In this document: positions 1 through 9,061 of the stretch, one piece after another | Layout: each line of letters opens with the position of its first letter | How positions within the stretch are numbered: the first letter of the stretch is position 1 | Origin: CALEUX01 sp037439945 | GTDB lineage: Bacteria > Bacteroidota > Bacteroidia > Bacteroidales > Marinilabiliaceae | Assembly (NCBI GenBank): GCA_037439945.1 | Contig: JBBIVA010000007.1 | Coordinates: 1 to 56,047 of the forward strand | Direction of reading: 5' to 3' | DNA: 56,047 nt | Translations under genes and position numbers: made by a program | The notes under the pieces: generated by a model | What the model was told of the DNA's origin: nothing | The model's database searches: none | What the model saw: only the letters and a program-made list of their open reading frames with translations

Positions 1-331
1 TTATCTTAGTTATCAAATGGTTATAGCATCGAAAAGTCTTTTTCACGTTGGACTAGTTAGTGAATTACAATTTGTGAATATTTGCCGGACTGCCATCAGG
101 AGTGCAAAGCACTAACAGCATGACCTGTAATATATACCCAAAAAACTATTGCCAAACTATGAAACAATTATTAAAAAAAAGTGGATAAAAAGCTCCAAAA
201 AGAATAACCATGAATAAAAATACAGGATACTAATATTACATAACGCGGAAAATGAATTGTTAACAATCAGGTTGTATATTGCCGGCACCGCGATATGTTA
301 ATTTTTCCTTTAACTGTAATAGAAACCTGAA
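1..331. other. Intergenic, no gene seen
   Basis: AT-rich stretch at the left window edge with no credible reading frame, no RNA gene and no clear terminator hairpin that I can recognise. The next gene is on the minus strand and ends at 332, so this DNA lies downstream of it; any gene further left is outside the window. Confidence 0.5.
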
Positions 332-769
332 TCAATCCCAAACATATTTCCATGAATTATCGTCCTGTTTCTTCCAAACAGTATGAAAATAGCCTTTTAG
401 TTCAATCGAATTCGCTTCGCTGTTGTTAATTGCCCAAATATATTTACCATATGTATAGGCCATGGTTCCGCAGGCTGATATATCAATAAAATCAGGAGTC
501 CAGTTAACCTTAGCTGTTTTATATTTTTCGTGGCTGTAAAAGTTTCTGATGTTTTCCCGTCCCTTAATGAGTTCACTGCCTCGTAAAATAACAGCGCTAT
601 CGGCAGCAAAATAAAAAAAAGCCTCATTAATTCCTTTTTCCAAAGCCATTTTCTCAAACGCCTTCTCTGTTTGATAAACCTCACATTTTATTTTTTCTTT
701 ATTAACTCGCTGGTTACACGAAACAGTCATGAATAAAATAATAAATAATAAAACAATTGGGTATTTCAT
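332..769 (-). CDS. Putative lipoprotein, SnoaL/DUF4440-like
   Basis: A 145-residue protein with a signal peptide ending in a lipobox (MTVSC, Cys about residue 18), so it is probably lipid-anchored in the envelope. The mature part has the pattern of a small NTF2/SnoaL-fold domain of the DUF4440 type: an N-terminal helix around EKAFEKMALEKG, the phrase FFYFAADSAVILRGSELIKG, and a C-terminal strand with FHTVWKKQDDNSWKYVWD. Such domains often bind small ligands or are orphan enzymes; no catalytic residues can be named here and the substrate is unknown. It stands alone, with over 600 bp of non-coding DNA on its 5' side. The start is an ATG followed directly by a normal signal sequence. Family call fairly sure, function unknown. 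Confidence 0.7.
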   Translation of the reverse strand: MKYPIVLLFIILFMTVSCNQRVNKEKIKCEVYQTEKAFEKMALEKGINEAFFYFAADSAVILRGSELIKGRENIRNFYSHEKYKTAKVNWTPDFIDISACGTMAYTYGKYIWAINNSEANSIELKGYFHTVWKKQDDNSWKYVWD

Positions 770-1135
770 GGCTATGATTTTTATAAAAGAATTAAACTAT
801 TACATTTAATATATTCATTTATATACTTCCTATTTAATTATATATACAATGTTATTTAAATGATTATTTCAGTTAACCATATATTATAACTACAACAATT
901 TTAAAAAATTAAAGTCAGTTATTTGATTATTTAAAAGCTAAAATTATCCTTATCAATTAAAATATTCCATTTCAACAAAATAAAAGCCTTATAATCTGGT
1001 TAATTATCGCCTCAATAAGAGAAAATACCACCAAAAAATTAACAGTATTATAATAAGCCTATTATTTATTATTTGGAATATTATATTCTATTATATTACA
1101 ATAGATATAAGCGGATAATCTATATTTATACATTA
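770..1135. other. Intergenic, AT-rich
   Basis: Very AT-rich spacer between the lipoprotein gene and a hairpin-containing repeat element. No gene is visible. It should contain the promoter of the minus-strand lipoprotein gene, but I could not pick out a convincing -7 box. Confidence 0.4.
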
Positions 1136-1287
1136 AACCCAAATTACGCATTTTAAAATGCGTAATCGATAAAGTGCTTGTAATCAATTCCAAAGATTTG
1201 GAATTGAAACAATCACTAAATCGGGATTATCCCAATTAAATCAAATAGTTCGGCTCATACTTCGCCTCCTATTGATTAATTTGGGTT
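1136..1287. repeat. Hairpin-rich element with AACCCAAATTA inverted ends
   Basis: Both ends carry the same 11 bp in inverted orientation: AACCCAAATTA at 1136-1146 and TAATTTGGGTT at 1277-1287. Between them are a perfect 24-bp palindrome (1144-1167, core TTTTAAAA), a perfect 11-bp stem with a 2-nt gap (1184-1207, arms TCAATTCCAAA and TTTGGAATTGA), and GGGATTATCCC at 1223-1233. The internal string CGGGATTA, then CCC, then AAATAGT and CGG recurs in the element at 9290-9523, which has related ends. There is no coding capacity. This looks like a short non-autonomous mobile element or a REP-like unit; which of the two cannot be told from one window. Confidence 0.6.
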
Positions 1288-1391
1288 AAATAAAAAAGAA
1301 TAATGTGGCAATTTTCGCACTTCCGGATATTAAAAAAAGCTTTCAATAACCTGTATCAAAAGCTTTAAATGAACTATTTATAAATCATAAA

Positions 1392-2390
1392 TTACTTTGG
1401 GTTATATCCCCATTTTAACAGAATTGAACCCCACGTAAAACCCGCTCCAAATGCTGTAAGGATAATATTGTCGCCCTTTTTTAATCTTTTTTCCCACTCC
1501 CAAAGGCAAAGAGGAATGGTAGCGGCTGTGGTATTACCATACCTTTCAATATTAATCATTACCTTGCTTTTATCAAGTCCCATACGTTCGGCAGTTGCAT
1601 CAATTATCCGCATGTTAGCCTGGTGCGGAACCACCCATGCAATATCTTCAGATTTTAAACCATGCTTATTCATCATTTCAACCGAAACATCGGCCATTTT
1701 TGAAACCGCGTGCTTAAAAACATGTTTACCATCCTGGAAAATATAATGCTGCCTTTTTTCAACAGTTTCGTGCGATGATGGATAAACTGAACCTCCGGCC
1801 TTCATATTCAAATAGGTGCGTCCAAAGCCATCACTCATTAAAATGCTATCTATAATTCCAATATTTTCGGTGGTGGGTTCAACTAAAACAGCCGCCGCCC
1901 CATCCCCAAAAAGAACACATGTTGTGCGGTCGGTATAATCAGTTATAGAACTCATTTTTTCGGCTCCAACAACAATAACTTTCTTTTTGGCCCCTGAAAC
2001 AATAAATTTTGAAGCAACATCCAGGGCAAAAACAAAACCCGAACAACCTGCATTTAAATCAAAGCTATGGGCATTACGAATATCCAGTTTATCTGAAATA
2101 ATATTAGCTGATGCCGGAAAAACGTGGTCGGGGGTAACTGTTGCACATATTACCAAATCAATCTCTTCAGGTTTGGTCCCCGTTTTCTCAAAAATCTGTT
2201 TTATAGCTTCCACCCCTAAGTCGGATGAACCTTTGCCATCTTCTTTAAAAATTCTCCGTTCTTTAATACCAACCCGTGTCATTATCCATTCGTCCGATGT
2301 GTCAACCATTTTACTCAGCTCCTGGTTGGTAAGTACGTAATCGGGGACGTAGCCGCCTACGGCTGTAATTACGGCATTTACATTATTCAT
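1392..2390 (-). CDS. fabH: 3-oxoacyl-ACP synthase III (KAS III)
   Basis: Condenses acyl-CoA with malonyl-ACP to start fatty-acid elongation in the cytosol. The 332-residue length is normal for FabH. The Cys-His-Asn triad is visible: Cys116 in DLNAGCSGF, His256 in VVPHQAN and Asn286 in ERYGNTTAA. The N-terminal thiolase half and the FGDGAAAVLV segment are also typical. It lies on the same strand as rpmF and DUF177 but about 470 bp downstream of rpmF, beyond a terminator, so it is probably transcribed separately. Many bacteria have plsX between rpmF and fabH; no plsX is present here. Complete gene, ATG start. Confidence 0.96.
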   Translation of the reverse strand: MNNVNAVITAVGGYVPDYVLTNQELSKMVDTSDEWIMTRVGIKERRIFKEDGKGSSDLGVEAIKQIFEKTGTKPEEIDLVICATVTPDHVFPASANIISDKLDIRNAHSFDLNAGCSGFVFALDVASKFIVSGAKKKVIVVGAEKMSSITDYTDRTTCVLFGDGAAAVLVEPTTENIGIIDSILMSDGFGRTYLNMKAGGSVYPSSHETVEKRQHYIFQDGKHVFKHAVSKMADVSVEMMNKHGLKSEDIAWVVPHQANMRIIDATAERMGLDKSKVMINIERYGNTTAATIPLCLWEWEKRLKKGDNIILTAFGAGFTWGSILLKWGYNPK

Positions 2391-2814
2391 CAGTTCCTGT
2401 TTTATATTATTAATTTCAAGTTATGTATTGTTAGCGGTTATTTAAACTATAGCCTTTTAATGTTTATTTGTTTTCTATGAAAGGCCAAATTCAAAAACAT
2501 TTACCTTAATCAGGTAATTTAATGACGTTTAAAGATACTTCAATCGTTTATTGTAACCTTGTTAAACCGGTAAAGAGAATATTTGGAGTTGATTCTTTCT
2601 GCAAAATAAAGAAGAAAGGTTAATTTATGTTTGTTTCCCGGTATAAATTCAAATTCTGGTAATTGACAATATCAATAAACATTGAACTTTAAAAACGTAG
2701 GGGTTTACTGGTTTATTAACATGCCCTTATTGCAACTGGCAAGATTTAATTGGGCTCACTGTTTATAACAAAATCAAATTGCCTGTATAATATTCCAGAA
2801 TGTATAAAACAAAA
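2391..2814. other. Intergenic spacer upstream of fabH
   Basis: About 420 bp without a credible gene between fabH and the rpmF terminator. In many genomes plsX occupies this position, but no frame here resembles it. The fabH promoter presumably lies here; I could not identify it with confidence. Confidence 0.4.
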
Positions 2815-2841
2815 TTGCCCCTAAGAGTTAGTTAGGGGCAA
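2815..2841 (-). terminator. Rho-independent terminator after rpmF
   Basis: Perfect 10-bp stem (TTGCCCCTAA at 2815-2824, TTAGGGGCAA at 2832-2841) with a 7-nt loop. Read on the minus strand it is followed by TTTTGTTTT. It lies 23 bp beyond the rpmF stop codon. Confidence 0.85.
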
Positions 2842-2864
2842 ATTATTAAAACATTTAACGGGGC

Positions 2865-3050
2865 TTAAGCTGTTACAGTTTTTTCTACAGCAAGTTTACC
2901 CCTGTAGTGACCACATTCTCCGCAAACGGTATGCAGTTTAATTGCTGAACCACAGTTTGAGCATACGCCTAGTGCGGGTACCGATGCTTTGTAATGGGTT
3001 CTTCTTTTGTCCCTTCTGGTCTTTGATGTTTTGTGCTTAGGATGTGCCAT
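2865..3050 (-). CDS. rpmF: 50S ribosomal protein L32
   Basis: A 61-residue basic protein of the large ribosomal subunit. The N-terminus MAHPKHKTSKTRRDKRR is typical of L32. Two cysteine pairs (CSNC and CGEC) form a zinc ribbon, so this is the zinc-binding form and not a cysteine-free paralogue. It lies 12 bp downstream of the DUF177 gene, the usual rpmF partner, and is followed by a strong terminator. Complete and ordinary. Confidence 0.97.
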   Translation of the reverse strand: MAHPKHKTSKTRRDKRRTHYKASVPALGVCSNCGSAIKLHTVCGECGHYRGKLAVEKTVTA

Positions 3051-3062
3051 TTTTCAACCTCT

Positions 3063-3614
3063 TTACTTGTTTTTATCAATTATTCTTTTTAATTCTCCCC
3101 ATCTGGGATCAAAGGTTCCTTCCTCATTTTTTGATGATGGACCCTCATCTACCAGGTACTCTTTAAGTTTCTCCAGCATTTCGGGATTACATGTTGAATT
3201 CCCGTTTTTATCCGGTCCGTGTAAATGCCTGATGGGAATTGATGTTACTATAATATCGTAAATAACCTGCGCCGGATTAAATTCATGCTCTTCATGCGGA
3301 AGAACTATAATATCCTCAGCCGGCTCATCATAAACCTCACCAAATTTTACAAACAATTTGCTGCTGCAATTAACCGGAACGTCAACCGGTTCAATGCAAT
3401 TATCACAAACAGATACAACCTTTCCTGATACCTGAAAATTAAAAATCAGCATCTGGTTGCCTTTTTTCAACTCTATTGCAACATCCAAATTCCCCTTTTC
3501 ATAAACTGGTGCTTCAAAAAGTTCAAAAAAATTGTCATCGATGGTATAATCAAATTGGTAGACTCCATCTTTAAGCCCCTTAAAGGCTATGGCATATTCT
3601 TTTAATCTTTTCAA
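3063..3614 (-). CDS. DUF177 (YceD family) protein
   Basis: YceD-family proteins are encoded with rpmF in most bacteria; in some bacteria and in plastids they have been linked to 23S rRNA processing or accumulation. The conserved parts are visible: the opening strand LKEYAIAFKGLKDGVYQFDY, a CDNC pair in the centre, and the acidic segment before FNPAQVIYDIIVTSIPIRH. The frame is open back to 3692, but that would begin at a TTG inside a poly-A and hairpin stretch. I prefer the TTG at 3614, because GGAGGG lies 4 nt before it and the 183-residue product then begins where the family normally does. No in-frame ATG exists near either site. Forms an operon with rpmF. Confidence 0.85.
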   Translation of the reverse strand: MKRLKEYAIAFKGLKDGVYQFDYTIDDNFFELFEAPVYEKGNLDVAIELKKGNQMLIFNFQVSGKVVSVCDNCIEPVDVPVNCSSKLFVKFGEVYDEPAEDIIVLPHEEHEFNPAQVIYDIIVTSIPIRHLHGPDKNGNSTCNPEMLEKLKEYLVDEGPSSKNEEGTFDPRWGELKRIIDKNK

Positions 3615-3828
3615 AATACCCTCCGGAAAAAACTGTGCAAAGTTATAAAAATTAAAGGGTAGCGAAAAAGTTTTTCGCTTTTTTTTAAGCAATTTACTTT
3701 TTTTATGGATATGATTTTATATTGATACTGGTATAAAACCATATATATTACTGATTATATGCGACATAACTCATCCAAATTTGTGTTCAGAAAAAATAAT
3801 GCTGGTCTTTAACTAAAACAGTGAAAAA

Positions 3829-4995
3829 TTATTTCACCTTCATAACTCCTGGAATAATAATTCGGAAAGTTGTGCCTTTGCCAATAACAGAATCGAGTAT
3901 AAATACCCTGCCATTATGGTATTGCTCTATTATCCGGCGTACAAGGGTAAGTCCCAAACCCCATCCTTTTGCCTTGGTTGTGAACCCTGGTTTAAAAACA
4001 GTCCTTTGAAGACTTCTTGACATCCCTTTCCCTGTGTCACTAATGTCAATTACCACCTCGCTTTTTTGAATAAATATCCTTGCTGTGATTTCTCCTTCCC
4101 CCTTCATGGCATCAATGGCATTTTTGCATAAATTTTCGATAACCCATTCAAACAATGGCCGGCTCAATAAAACTTTCATCTTTAATTCCTTATTGGCAAT
4201 TAATGAAAACCTTACAAGGTTTGATGACCTTAACCGTAAATAGTCGAAGGTTTTTTCAACAACTTCAATTATATCCTCAGGTATTAGCCCTGGTTTAGAC
4301 CCTATTTTGGAGAATCTTGCAGTAATTGTTTGCAACCTTTGAATATCATTCTTCATTTGTTCCATAAGTGTTGCGTCGGCATTTTTCAGTTCCAGGAGTT
4401 CAATCCAACCTAAAAGGGATGATGTTGGTGTACCCAACTGGTGAGCAGTTTCCCTTGCCATACCAACCCATACCTGGTCCTGCTCCCACCTGCGGGCTAC
4501 ACTAAATGCCAGATAGGCAACCATCATAAAAACAAATACAACCATTAACTGTACTATGGGGAATAAATATAACTCCCTAAGTAAAACCGAGTCGTTATAA
4601 TAAATGTATTGGGTTTCTTCTTCATCGATATGTACCGGCACCGGGGTACACTCCTTTTTCATACTAGTGAGTACTGATGAAAGATAGTTTTCAGAGTTTT
4701 TTTCAGGTATGCTAATATTTCTGTGCCAAATAATATTATCCTCCCTATCGGTAATTATTATGGGAATAGTTGTGTTAACCCTTAGGATTTCCAAAACCAG
4801 GTTTAATGCTATTCCCAAATCTGAATCTGATAAAAGCAAACTATTGGCCTCGGCCCAAATTTCCATTTTCTTTTCTTCTTCATTTCTGAGCTCGCCAGTT
4901 AACCAGTTTGTATAAAAAATTGAAAATGCACTAATAACTGCCGCTCCAATAATCAGCAGTACTTTCCACCATTTTTTTTTATTGTACAACTGCAT
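3829..4995 (-). CDS. Membrane sensor histidine kinase
   Basis: A two-component sensor kinase of about 388 residues. One N-terminal TM helix (KVLLIIGAAVISAFSIFYTNW) and a second near the middle (LFPIVQLMVVFVFMMVAYLAF) bracket a periplasmic domain of about 110 residues. The phosphoacceptor His is in ETAHQLGTPTSSL, an HQLGTP variant of the H box. The ATPase domain shows ENLCKNAIDAM (N box), DTGKGM (G1) and GWGLGLTLVRRI (G2). No receiver is attached. The frame is open to 5043, which would overlap the upstream kinase gene by 11 bp; I chose the ATG at 4995 just before the first TM helix. It follows the hybrid kinase gene closely, so the two are likely co-transcribed. Signal and partner are unknown. 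Confidence 0.9.
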   Translation of the reverse strand: MQLYNKKKWWKVLLIIGAAVISAFSIFYTNWLTGELRNEEEKKMEIWAEANSLLLSDSDLGIALNLVLEILRVNTTIPIIITDREDNIIWHRNISIPEKNSENYLSSVLTSMKKECTPVPVHIDEEETQYIYYNDSVLLRELYLFPIVQLMVVFVFMMVAYLAFSVARRWEQDQVWVGMARETAHQLGTPTSSLLGWIELLELKNADATLMEQMKNDIQRLQTITARFSKIGSKPGLIPEDIIEVVEKTFDYLRLRSSNLVRFSLIANKELKMKVLLSRPLFEWVIENLCKNAIDAMKGEGEITARIFIQKSEVVIDISDTGKGMSRSLQRTVFKPGFTTKAKGWGLGLTLVRRIIEQYHNGRVFILDSVIGKGTTFRIIIPGVMKVK

Positions 4996-5032
4996 AATCA
5001 GGTTTATACTTAAAATGACATTCAAAAAGCAA

Positions 5033-7810
5033 TTATTGGGCAACCATTTTGAATAGCATGTCGGTAATTTGTTCTGTGTTGAAAGGTTTTATCAAAAACC
5101 CATCTATGCCGTTCTGCAATAGAAAGTTACGCGTGTCGTCATTAATTTCTGTTGTTGAAGCCATCACAACTAAACGGCAGCCTGCATTGGTTATTTTTAT
5201 ATCTGAAGCTATTGTATGGCGTGCCGCCTGCAATATAGAAAACTCCAAAAAAATAACATCTATCCCGCCTTTTTCTATTATGCCTGAAGCCGACTCGATT
5301 GAATTAACTATGTTGGTTTCGTAACCAATTTTTCTAAACAGGTTACGTGCTACCTTTTGATTCAACTTATTATCTTCAATTACAAGTATCCTTATCTGTT
5401 CAGGAAGAGGCAGGGCGGCATTTCTTTCGTGAACGAGCAATTTTGGAAAGTTATTAAACAAAAAATCTTTCAGCGTCCCAATTGGTATAGGTTTTCTCAA
5501 ATATACATCGGCGCCCAACCGATGGGCAATTGAAGTATTTGATGAAATGTAGTCACTGCTCTGAAGTATTACAAGGTAGTTATTATGAACCTGGTGGTTG
5601 TGCATTTCCTGTAAAAAATCGATCCCATTTAAATCATACCGGTGGTCAATTACAACCATATTAAATGAATTCTTCTTTCTTAAGGTCTCAATTGTTTCCC
5701 TTGAAGGTGGTAAAACCGTAAAATCAACTTTCAGGGCTATAAGATTTCTTGTTAATGTATGAACTTCAATAGAGTCATCAGTTACAATTAAACATTTTAT
5801 TTGTGCAAAAGAGAAAATCCCGGAAAAATCGAGATTTTTCGAAACCCGCCTGGTTTTAAGAGGCAGGGTAAAACAGATTTCGGCCCCCGGGTACTCCGGG
5901 TCGGATGAAAGGCCTGATGGGCTTTTTGCAAAAATTTCCCCTCCCATAAGAAGAACAAGTTGTTTTGATATTGTTGTTCCTAATCCGGTTCCACCGTAAT
6001 GTCGGTTAAGGGAAGGGTCAGCCTGGGAGAATGGTTCAAAAATTTCCTGGAGCTTTTCATTTTTTATTCCAATCCCACTATCCTTTATACAAAACATAAT
6101 GGCCGGGCCCCCATTAAGAGTTTTTGCCTGGCAGGTTGCAATTTGCACTGTGCCAAATGGGGTAAACTTAATAGCATTGTTTAAAAGATTACTTATAACC
6201 TGCCTCAACCTTACCGGGTCACCAATGAAATCACCCGGTAACGGATCATTAAATGATGTTGTAATAATTATCTTTTTTTCCCTTGCCTGGGGCAGGAATT
6301 CCTTAATCAATGAATCAATTTCTTCCTTTAGGTTGAATGGAATAGACTCTATTTCAAGTTTTCCTGACTCCATTCGTGAAAAATCAAGGATGTCATTAAT
6401 CAGACTCATAAGTATTTCACCCGATCTTTTGGCCAGGACAGAAATTTCTTTTTCATGTTCCGATAAATTGGGGGAACCCGTAAGCATATCAATCATGCCT
6501 AATAATCCTGTTAACGGGGTTCGTAACTCATGGCTAATGTTTGTTATAAAACCTGGTTTAAAGCCTTGAAGTCCTGATTTTTCGGGGTTTATAAACGATG
6601 TTAATTCGTGGAAGGACTCAAGATAATATAATTCTGTTTGCAGAAAAAAAGGGATTTTATCATTATAAAATAACCTTTCGTTTTTGTGTTCATCAATTAC
6701 CAAATACCTTTTCCCCTGTAAAGAAACCTGATATTTTTCCTTAATACGAAATTTTGAAAATATTAGGTTTTCTCCATATTCCTGTCCAATTACAAGGTCT
6801 TCATCCTCCAATTGAAAAAGCTTAACTGCCGCCTTGTTTATCTGTCTAATCCTCCGATTTTTATCAATTAGGATTATTCCCGTTGGCAAATAGTGAAGCA
6901 CTTTTGTTAATGCCATTTCCGACTGCCTGATTCTTTCCTGTTCAAGAGATTGGTTACGGAGGAGTTTGGTGAAAAAAACTATCAGAATAATTATAATAAT
7001 GATGGCGGCAATGCCGTAAATAAAAGAATCTTGAACAATTACCCAGGCCAGGCTTCTTTCGGGATAAGATAAGACCAGGTATTTTATGTTCTGTGATATT
7101 TCAATTGGGTGAAAAACTGAAAGCACCTTTACCTTTGATGAGCCATCATTTATTGTATGTTTAATTGCTCCTCCCTTTTCAGGAATTAAACCAATATTAC
7201 TAAATGAAATTGTAGAAGGGATATTTGCTGTACCACCGGAAGTGTAAATAACTTGTCCTACTTTATCAATTGCCCAAAGCAAATGGTTGGTCGATAAATC
7301 ACAGTAACCTATTAAACTTTTAAAAAAAGGCTGTTTGTAAAAAACCCCATAAACTGATGAAAATTTTCCCTTTAGTTCTCTGTTTGTAATTTTATAAACT
7401 ACCTCATCCGTCCCATGGTAAATTTCTGAAGTCAGGGTTGGCCCTCCTGATAAATTATTGTCATTTTCCTGGCAAAAGACCCCGTTCTTGTTCTGCACCA
7501 GTACCAACCTTTTACCATTAGCAGTTTCAATTATTAATTTTTTAATATAGCTTTTTTGTTTTGCACCTATTTGCGATGATAATTCGAGTAAATCAGCCTC
7601 CCCTATTGTTTCATTTTCTATGTTGTAATTTATCAATAAACCCAATTCATTGATATCTTTCTCTACAAGGCTGCACGATTGTTGCAGGTTTTTTTGGAAC
7701 ATATTTTTATGGTCGGTAACCTCTTTTAAATAGGCGTTTAAATAGAAGAAAAAAATTGACGCAAGTAATGCCAGTACACTTAAAAAGGCTATTATGGAGA
7801 GTTTTTTCAT
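5033..7810 (-). CDS. Hybrid histidine kinase with two receiver domains
   Basis: Membrane hybrid kinase of 925 residues: TM1 (4-27), a periplasmic sensor of about 225 residues, TM2 (263-282), a PAS-like domain (about 300-400), HisKA with His427 in NISHELRTPL, an ATPase domain (NLLNNAIKF 541-549, DSGIGI 577-582, GGTGLG 606-611) and two receivers. Receiver 1 (about 671-790) keeps Asp678/Asp679, phosphoacceptor Asp722 and Lys773. Receiver 2 (about 806-925) keeps Glu812/Asp813 and Lys908, but the phosphoacceptor position reads DVIFLE, with Glu856 (GAG at 5243-5245) instead of Asp. Receiver 2 therefore either mimics a permanent phosphorylated state or is structural. The smaller kinase follows directly. 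No DNA-binding domain, so output must pass to another protein. Confidence 0.92.
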   Translation of the reverse strand: MKKLSIIAFLSVLALLASIFFFYLNAYLKEVTDHKNMFQKNLQQSCSLVEKDINELGLLINYNIENETIGEADLLELSSQIGAKQKSYIKKLIIETANGKRLVLVQNKNGVFCQENDNNLSGGPTLTSEIYHGTDEVVYKITNRELKGKFSSVYGVFYKQPFFKSLIGYCDLSTNHLLWAIDKVGQVIYTSGGTANIPSTISFSNIGLIPEKGGAIKHTINDGSSKVKVLSVFHPIEISQNIKYLVLSYPERSLAWVIVQDSFIYGIAAIIIIIILIVFFTKLLRNQSLEQERIRQSEMALTKVLHYLPTGIILIDKNRRIRQINKAAVKLFQLEDEDLVIGQEYGENLIFSKFRIKEKYQVSLQGKRYLVIDEHKNERLFYNDKIPFFLQTELYYLESFHELTSFINPEKSGLQGFKPGFITNISHELRTPLTGLLGMIDMLTGSPNLSEHEKEISVLAKRSGEILMSLINDILDFSRMESGKLEIESIPFNLKEEIDSLIKEFLPQAREKKIIITTSFNDPLPGDFIGDPVRLRQVISNLLNNAIKFTPFGTVQIATCQAKTLNGGPAIMFCIKDSGIGIKNEKLQEIFEPFSQADPSLNRHYGGTGLGTTISKQLVLLMGGEIFAKSPSGLSSDPEYPGAEICFTLPLKTRRVSKNLDFSGIFSFAQIKCLIVTDDSIEVHTLTRNLIALKVDFTVLPPSRETIETLRKKNSFNMVVIDHRYDLNGIDFLQEMHNHQVHNNYLVILQSSDYISSNTSIAHRLGADVYLRKPIPIGTLKDFLFNNFPKLLVHERNAALPLPEQIRILVIEDNKLNQKVARNLFRKIGYETNIVNSIESASGIIEKGGIDVIFLEFSILQAARHTIASDIKITNAGCRLVVMASTTEINDDTRNFLLQNGIDGFLIKPFNTEQITDMLFKMVAQ

Positions 7811-7853
7811 TAATATAATGGTTTCCCTGATAAAACTTTACAACACCAATTTG

Positions 7854-8783
7854 CTATAAACGGTACTTATCATCCTTATTAAGCAAAATACTTATATAAC
7901 TGTTATATCTCGATACAGAGATTTTATCTTCATCAACGGCCTTTTTTACAGCACAACCAGGTTCGTGCAAGTGTGTGCAATTGTGAAACTGGCAAAGGTG
8001 AGAAACCTTGAAAATTTCACTGAAAAAATGATACAACTCATCCTTTTCGATCATTGTAAGGCCAAATCCCCTGATACCCGGTGTGTCAATAATAAATCCT
8101 CCGAATGATAGTGGGTGCATTTCAGCAAAAGTTGTGGTGTGTTTACCAGAGTTATTCAATTCCGAAATATCGGCAGTTTTAAGGTTTAAGCCGGGCTCAA
8201 GCCTGTTTATTAATGTGCTTTTACCAACTCCTGAATGTCCTGCTATTAATGTAATATTGTCCTTAAGCAAATTTTTTACATCATCCAGGTTTTCCTGCTT
8301 TTTAGCGGATATTGTATAGGTTTTATAACCTATAGTTTCATAAACACCCCTTAGGTTATTTAATTCATCAAGATGCTTATAATCAAACCTGTCAACCTTA
8401 TTAAAAAGCAAAACCACAGGAATATTGAATGCTTCGGCTGAGGCCAGAAACCGGTCAATAAAAACTGTTGTGGTTACCGGGTAATTTATTGTTACCAACA
8501 AAATGGCCTGGTCAATATTTGCAGCTAAAATCTGGGTTTGCTTTGAAAGATTGGTTGCGCGTCGGATTATATAATTCTTGCGTTCATGAATTTCGGAAAT
8601 TACTCCGTTACCCGTAGCCGGATCTATTTCGTACGAAACCTTGTCGCCCACCGCAACCGGATTTGTACTTCTTAACTCATCGAGCCTGAATTTGCCTTTA
8701 ATACGGCAGGAAACGGCAATGTCGCTGGTACCCTTAACAATGTACCAACTACCGGTGGATTTTATTACTATACCCTCTTCCAA
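7854..8783 (-). CDS. rsgA: Ribosome small-subunit GTPase RsgA
   Basis: A circularly permuted GTPase that helps late 30S subunit maturation. The 309 residues show an N-terminal OB-fold, then the G motifs in permuted order: NKVD (128-131), GHSGVGKST (182-190, G1), DTPG (233-236, G3), and a C-terminal zinc site from Cys264, Cys269, His271 and Cys277. The start is a TTG with no in-frame ATG nearby; the N-terminus MEEGIVIKSTGSWY matches the family start. A possible -7 box (TAAATTTG at 8801-8808) lies just upstream and would give a very short leader. It is 43 bp upstream of the hybrid kinase, which may be read from the same transcript. Confidence 0.95.
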   Translation of the reverse strand: MEEGIVIKSTGSWYIVKGTSDIAVSCRIKGKFRLDELRSTNPVAVGDKVSYEIDPATGNGVISEIHERKNYIIRRATNLSKQTQILAANIDQAILLVTINYPVTTTVFIDRFLASAEAFNIPVVLLFNKVDRFDYKHLDELNNLRGVYETIGYKTYTISAKKQENLDDVKNLLKDNITLIAGHSGVGKSTLINRLEPGLNLKTADISELNNSGKHTTTFAEMHPLSFGGFIIDTPGIRGFGLTMIEKDELYHFFSEIFKVSHLCQFHNCTHLHEPGCAVKKAVDEDKISVSRYNSYISILLNKDDKYRL

Positions 8784-9061
8784 TTTTATTGCTTTTAGGT
8801 CAAATTTAAATATTTTCAGATAATTACAATAGCAACATGGTTATAATATTATCATTTTTACCCATTAATTCCGGCATAATTTTAAACCCGGCAATTAAAC
8901 AATAAATATTAACCATGATAATTCACCAGAAATGACACTAAACAATTATTAAAATGAGTAAAAATCAAGGTTAGTTGCCCGGAGCAACAAAACAATCCTA
9001 TAAATTTGAATATTTGACAATTAATATTAACAATTTTTATCTGTTATTATTGTTATAATTA
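8784..9061. other. Intergenic spacer upstream of rsgA
   Basis: AT-rich DNA between rsgA and the MITE-like element; with the two repeats that follow, the gene-free stretch runs to 9780. No reading frame or RNA gene is recognised apart from the weak rsgA promoter candidate. The last 8 bp (TATAATTA, 9054-9061) recur just after the right end of the repeat (9279-9286) and may be a target-site duplication. Confidence 0.4.

Noticed and set aside
3661..3686. GCGAAAAAGTTTTTCGC followed by eight T on the plus strand, resembling a terminator
   Set aside because: The stem would leave almost no loop and no plus-strand gene ends nearby; probably a chance palindrome in AT-rich DNA.
6099..6569. Long plus-strand frame opposite the hybrid kinase
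   Set aside because: Shadow of the kinase coding region; no independent motif or start signal.
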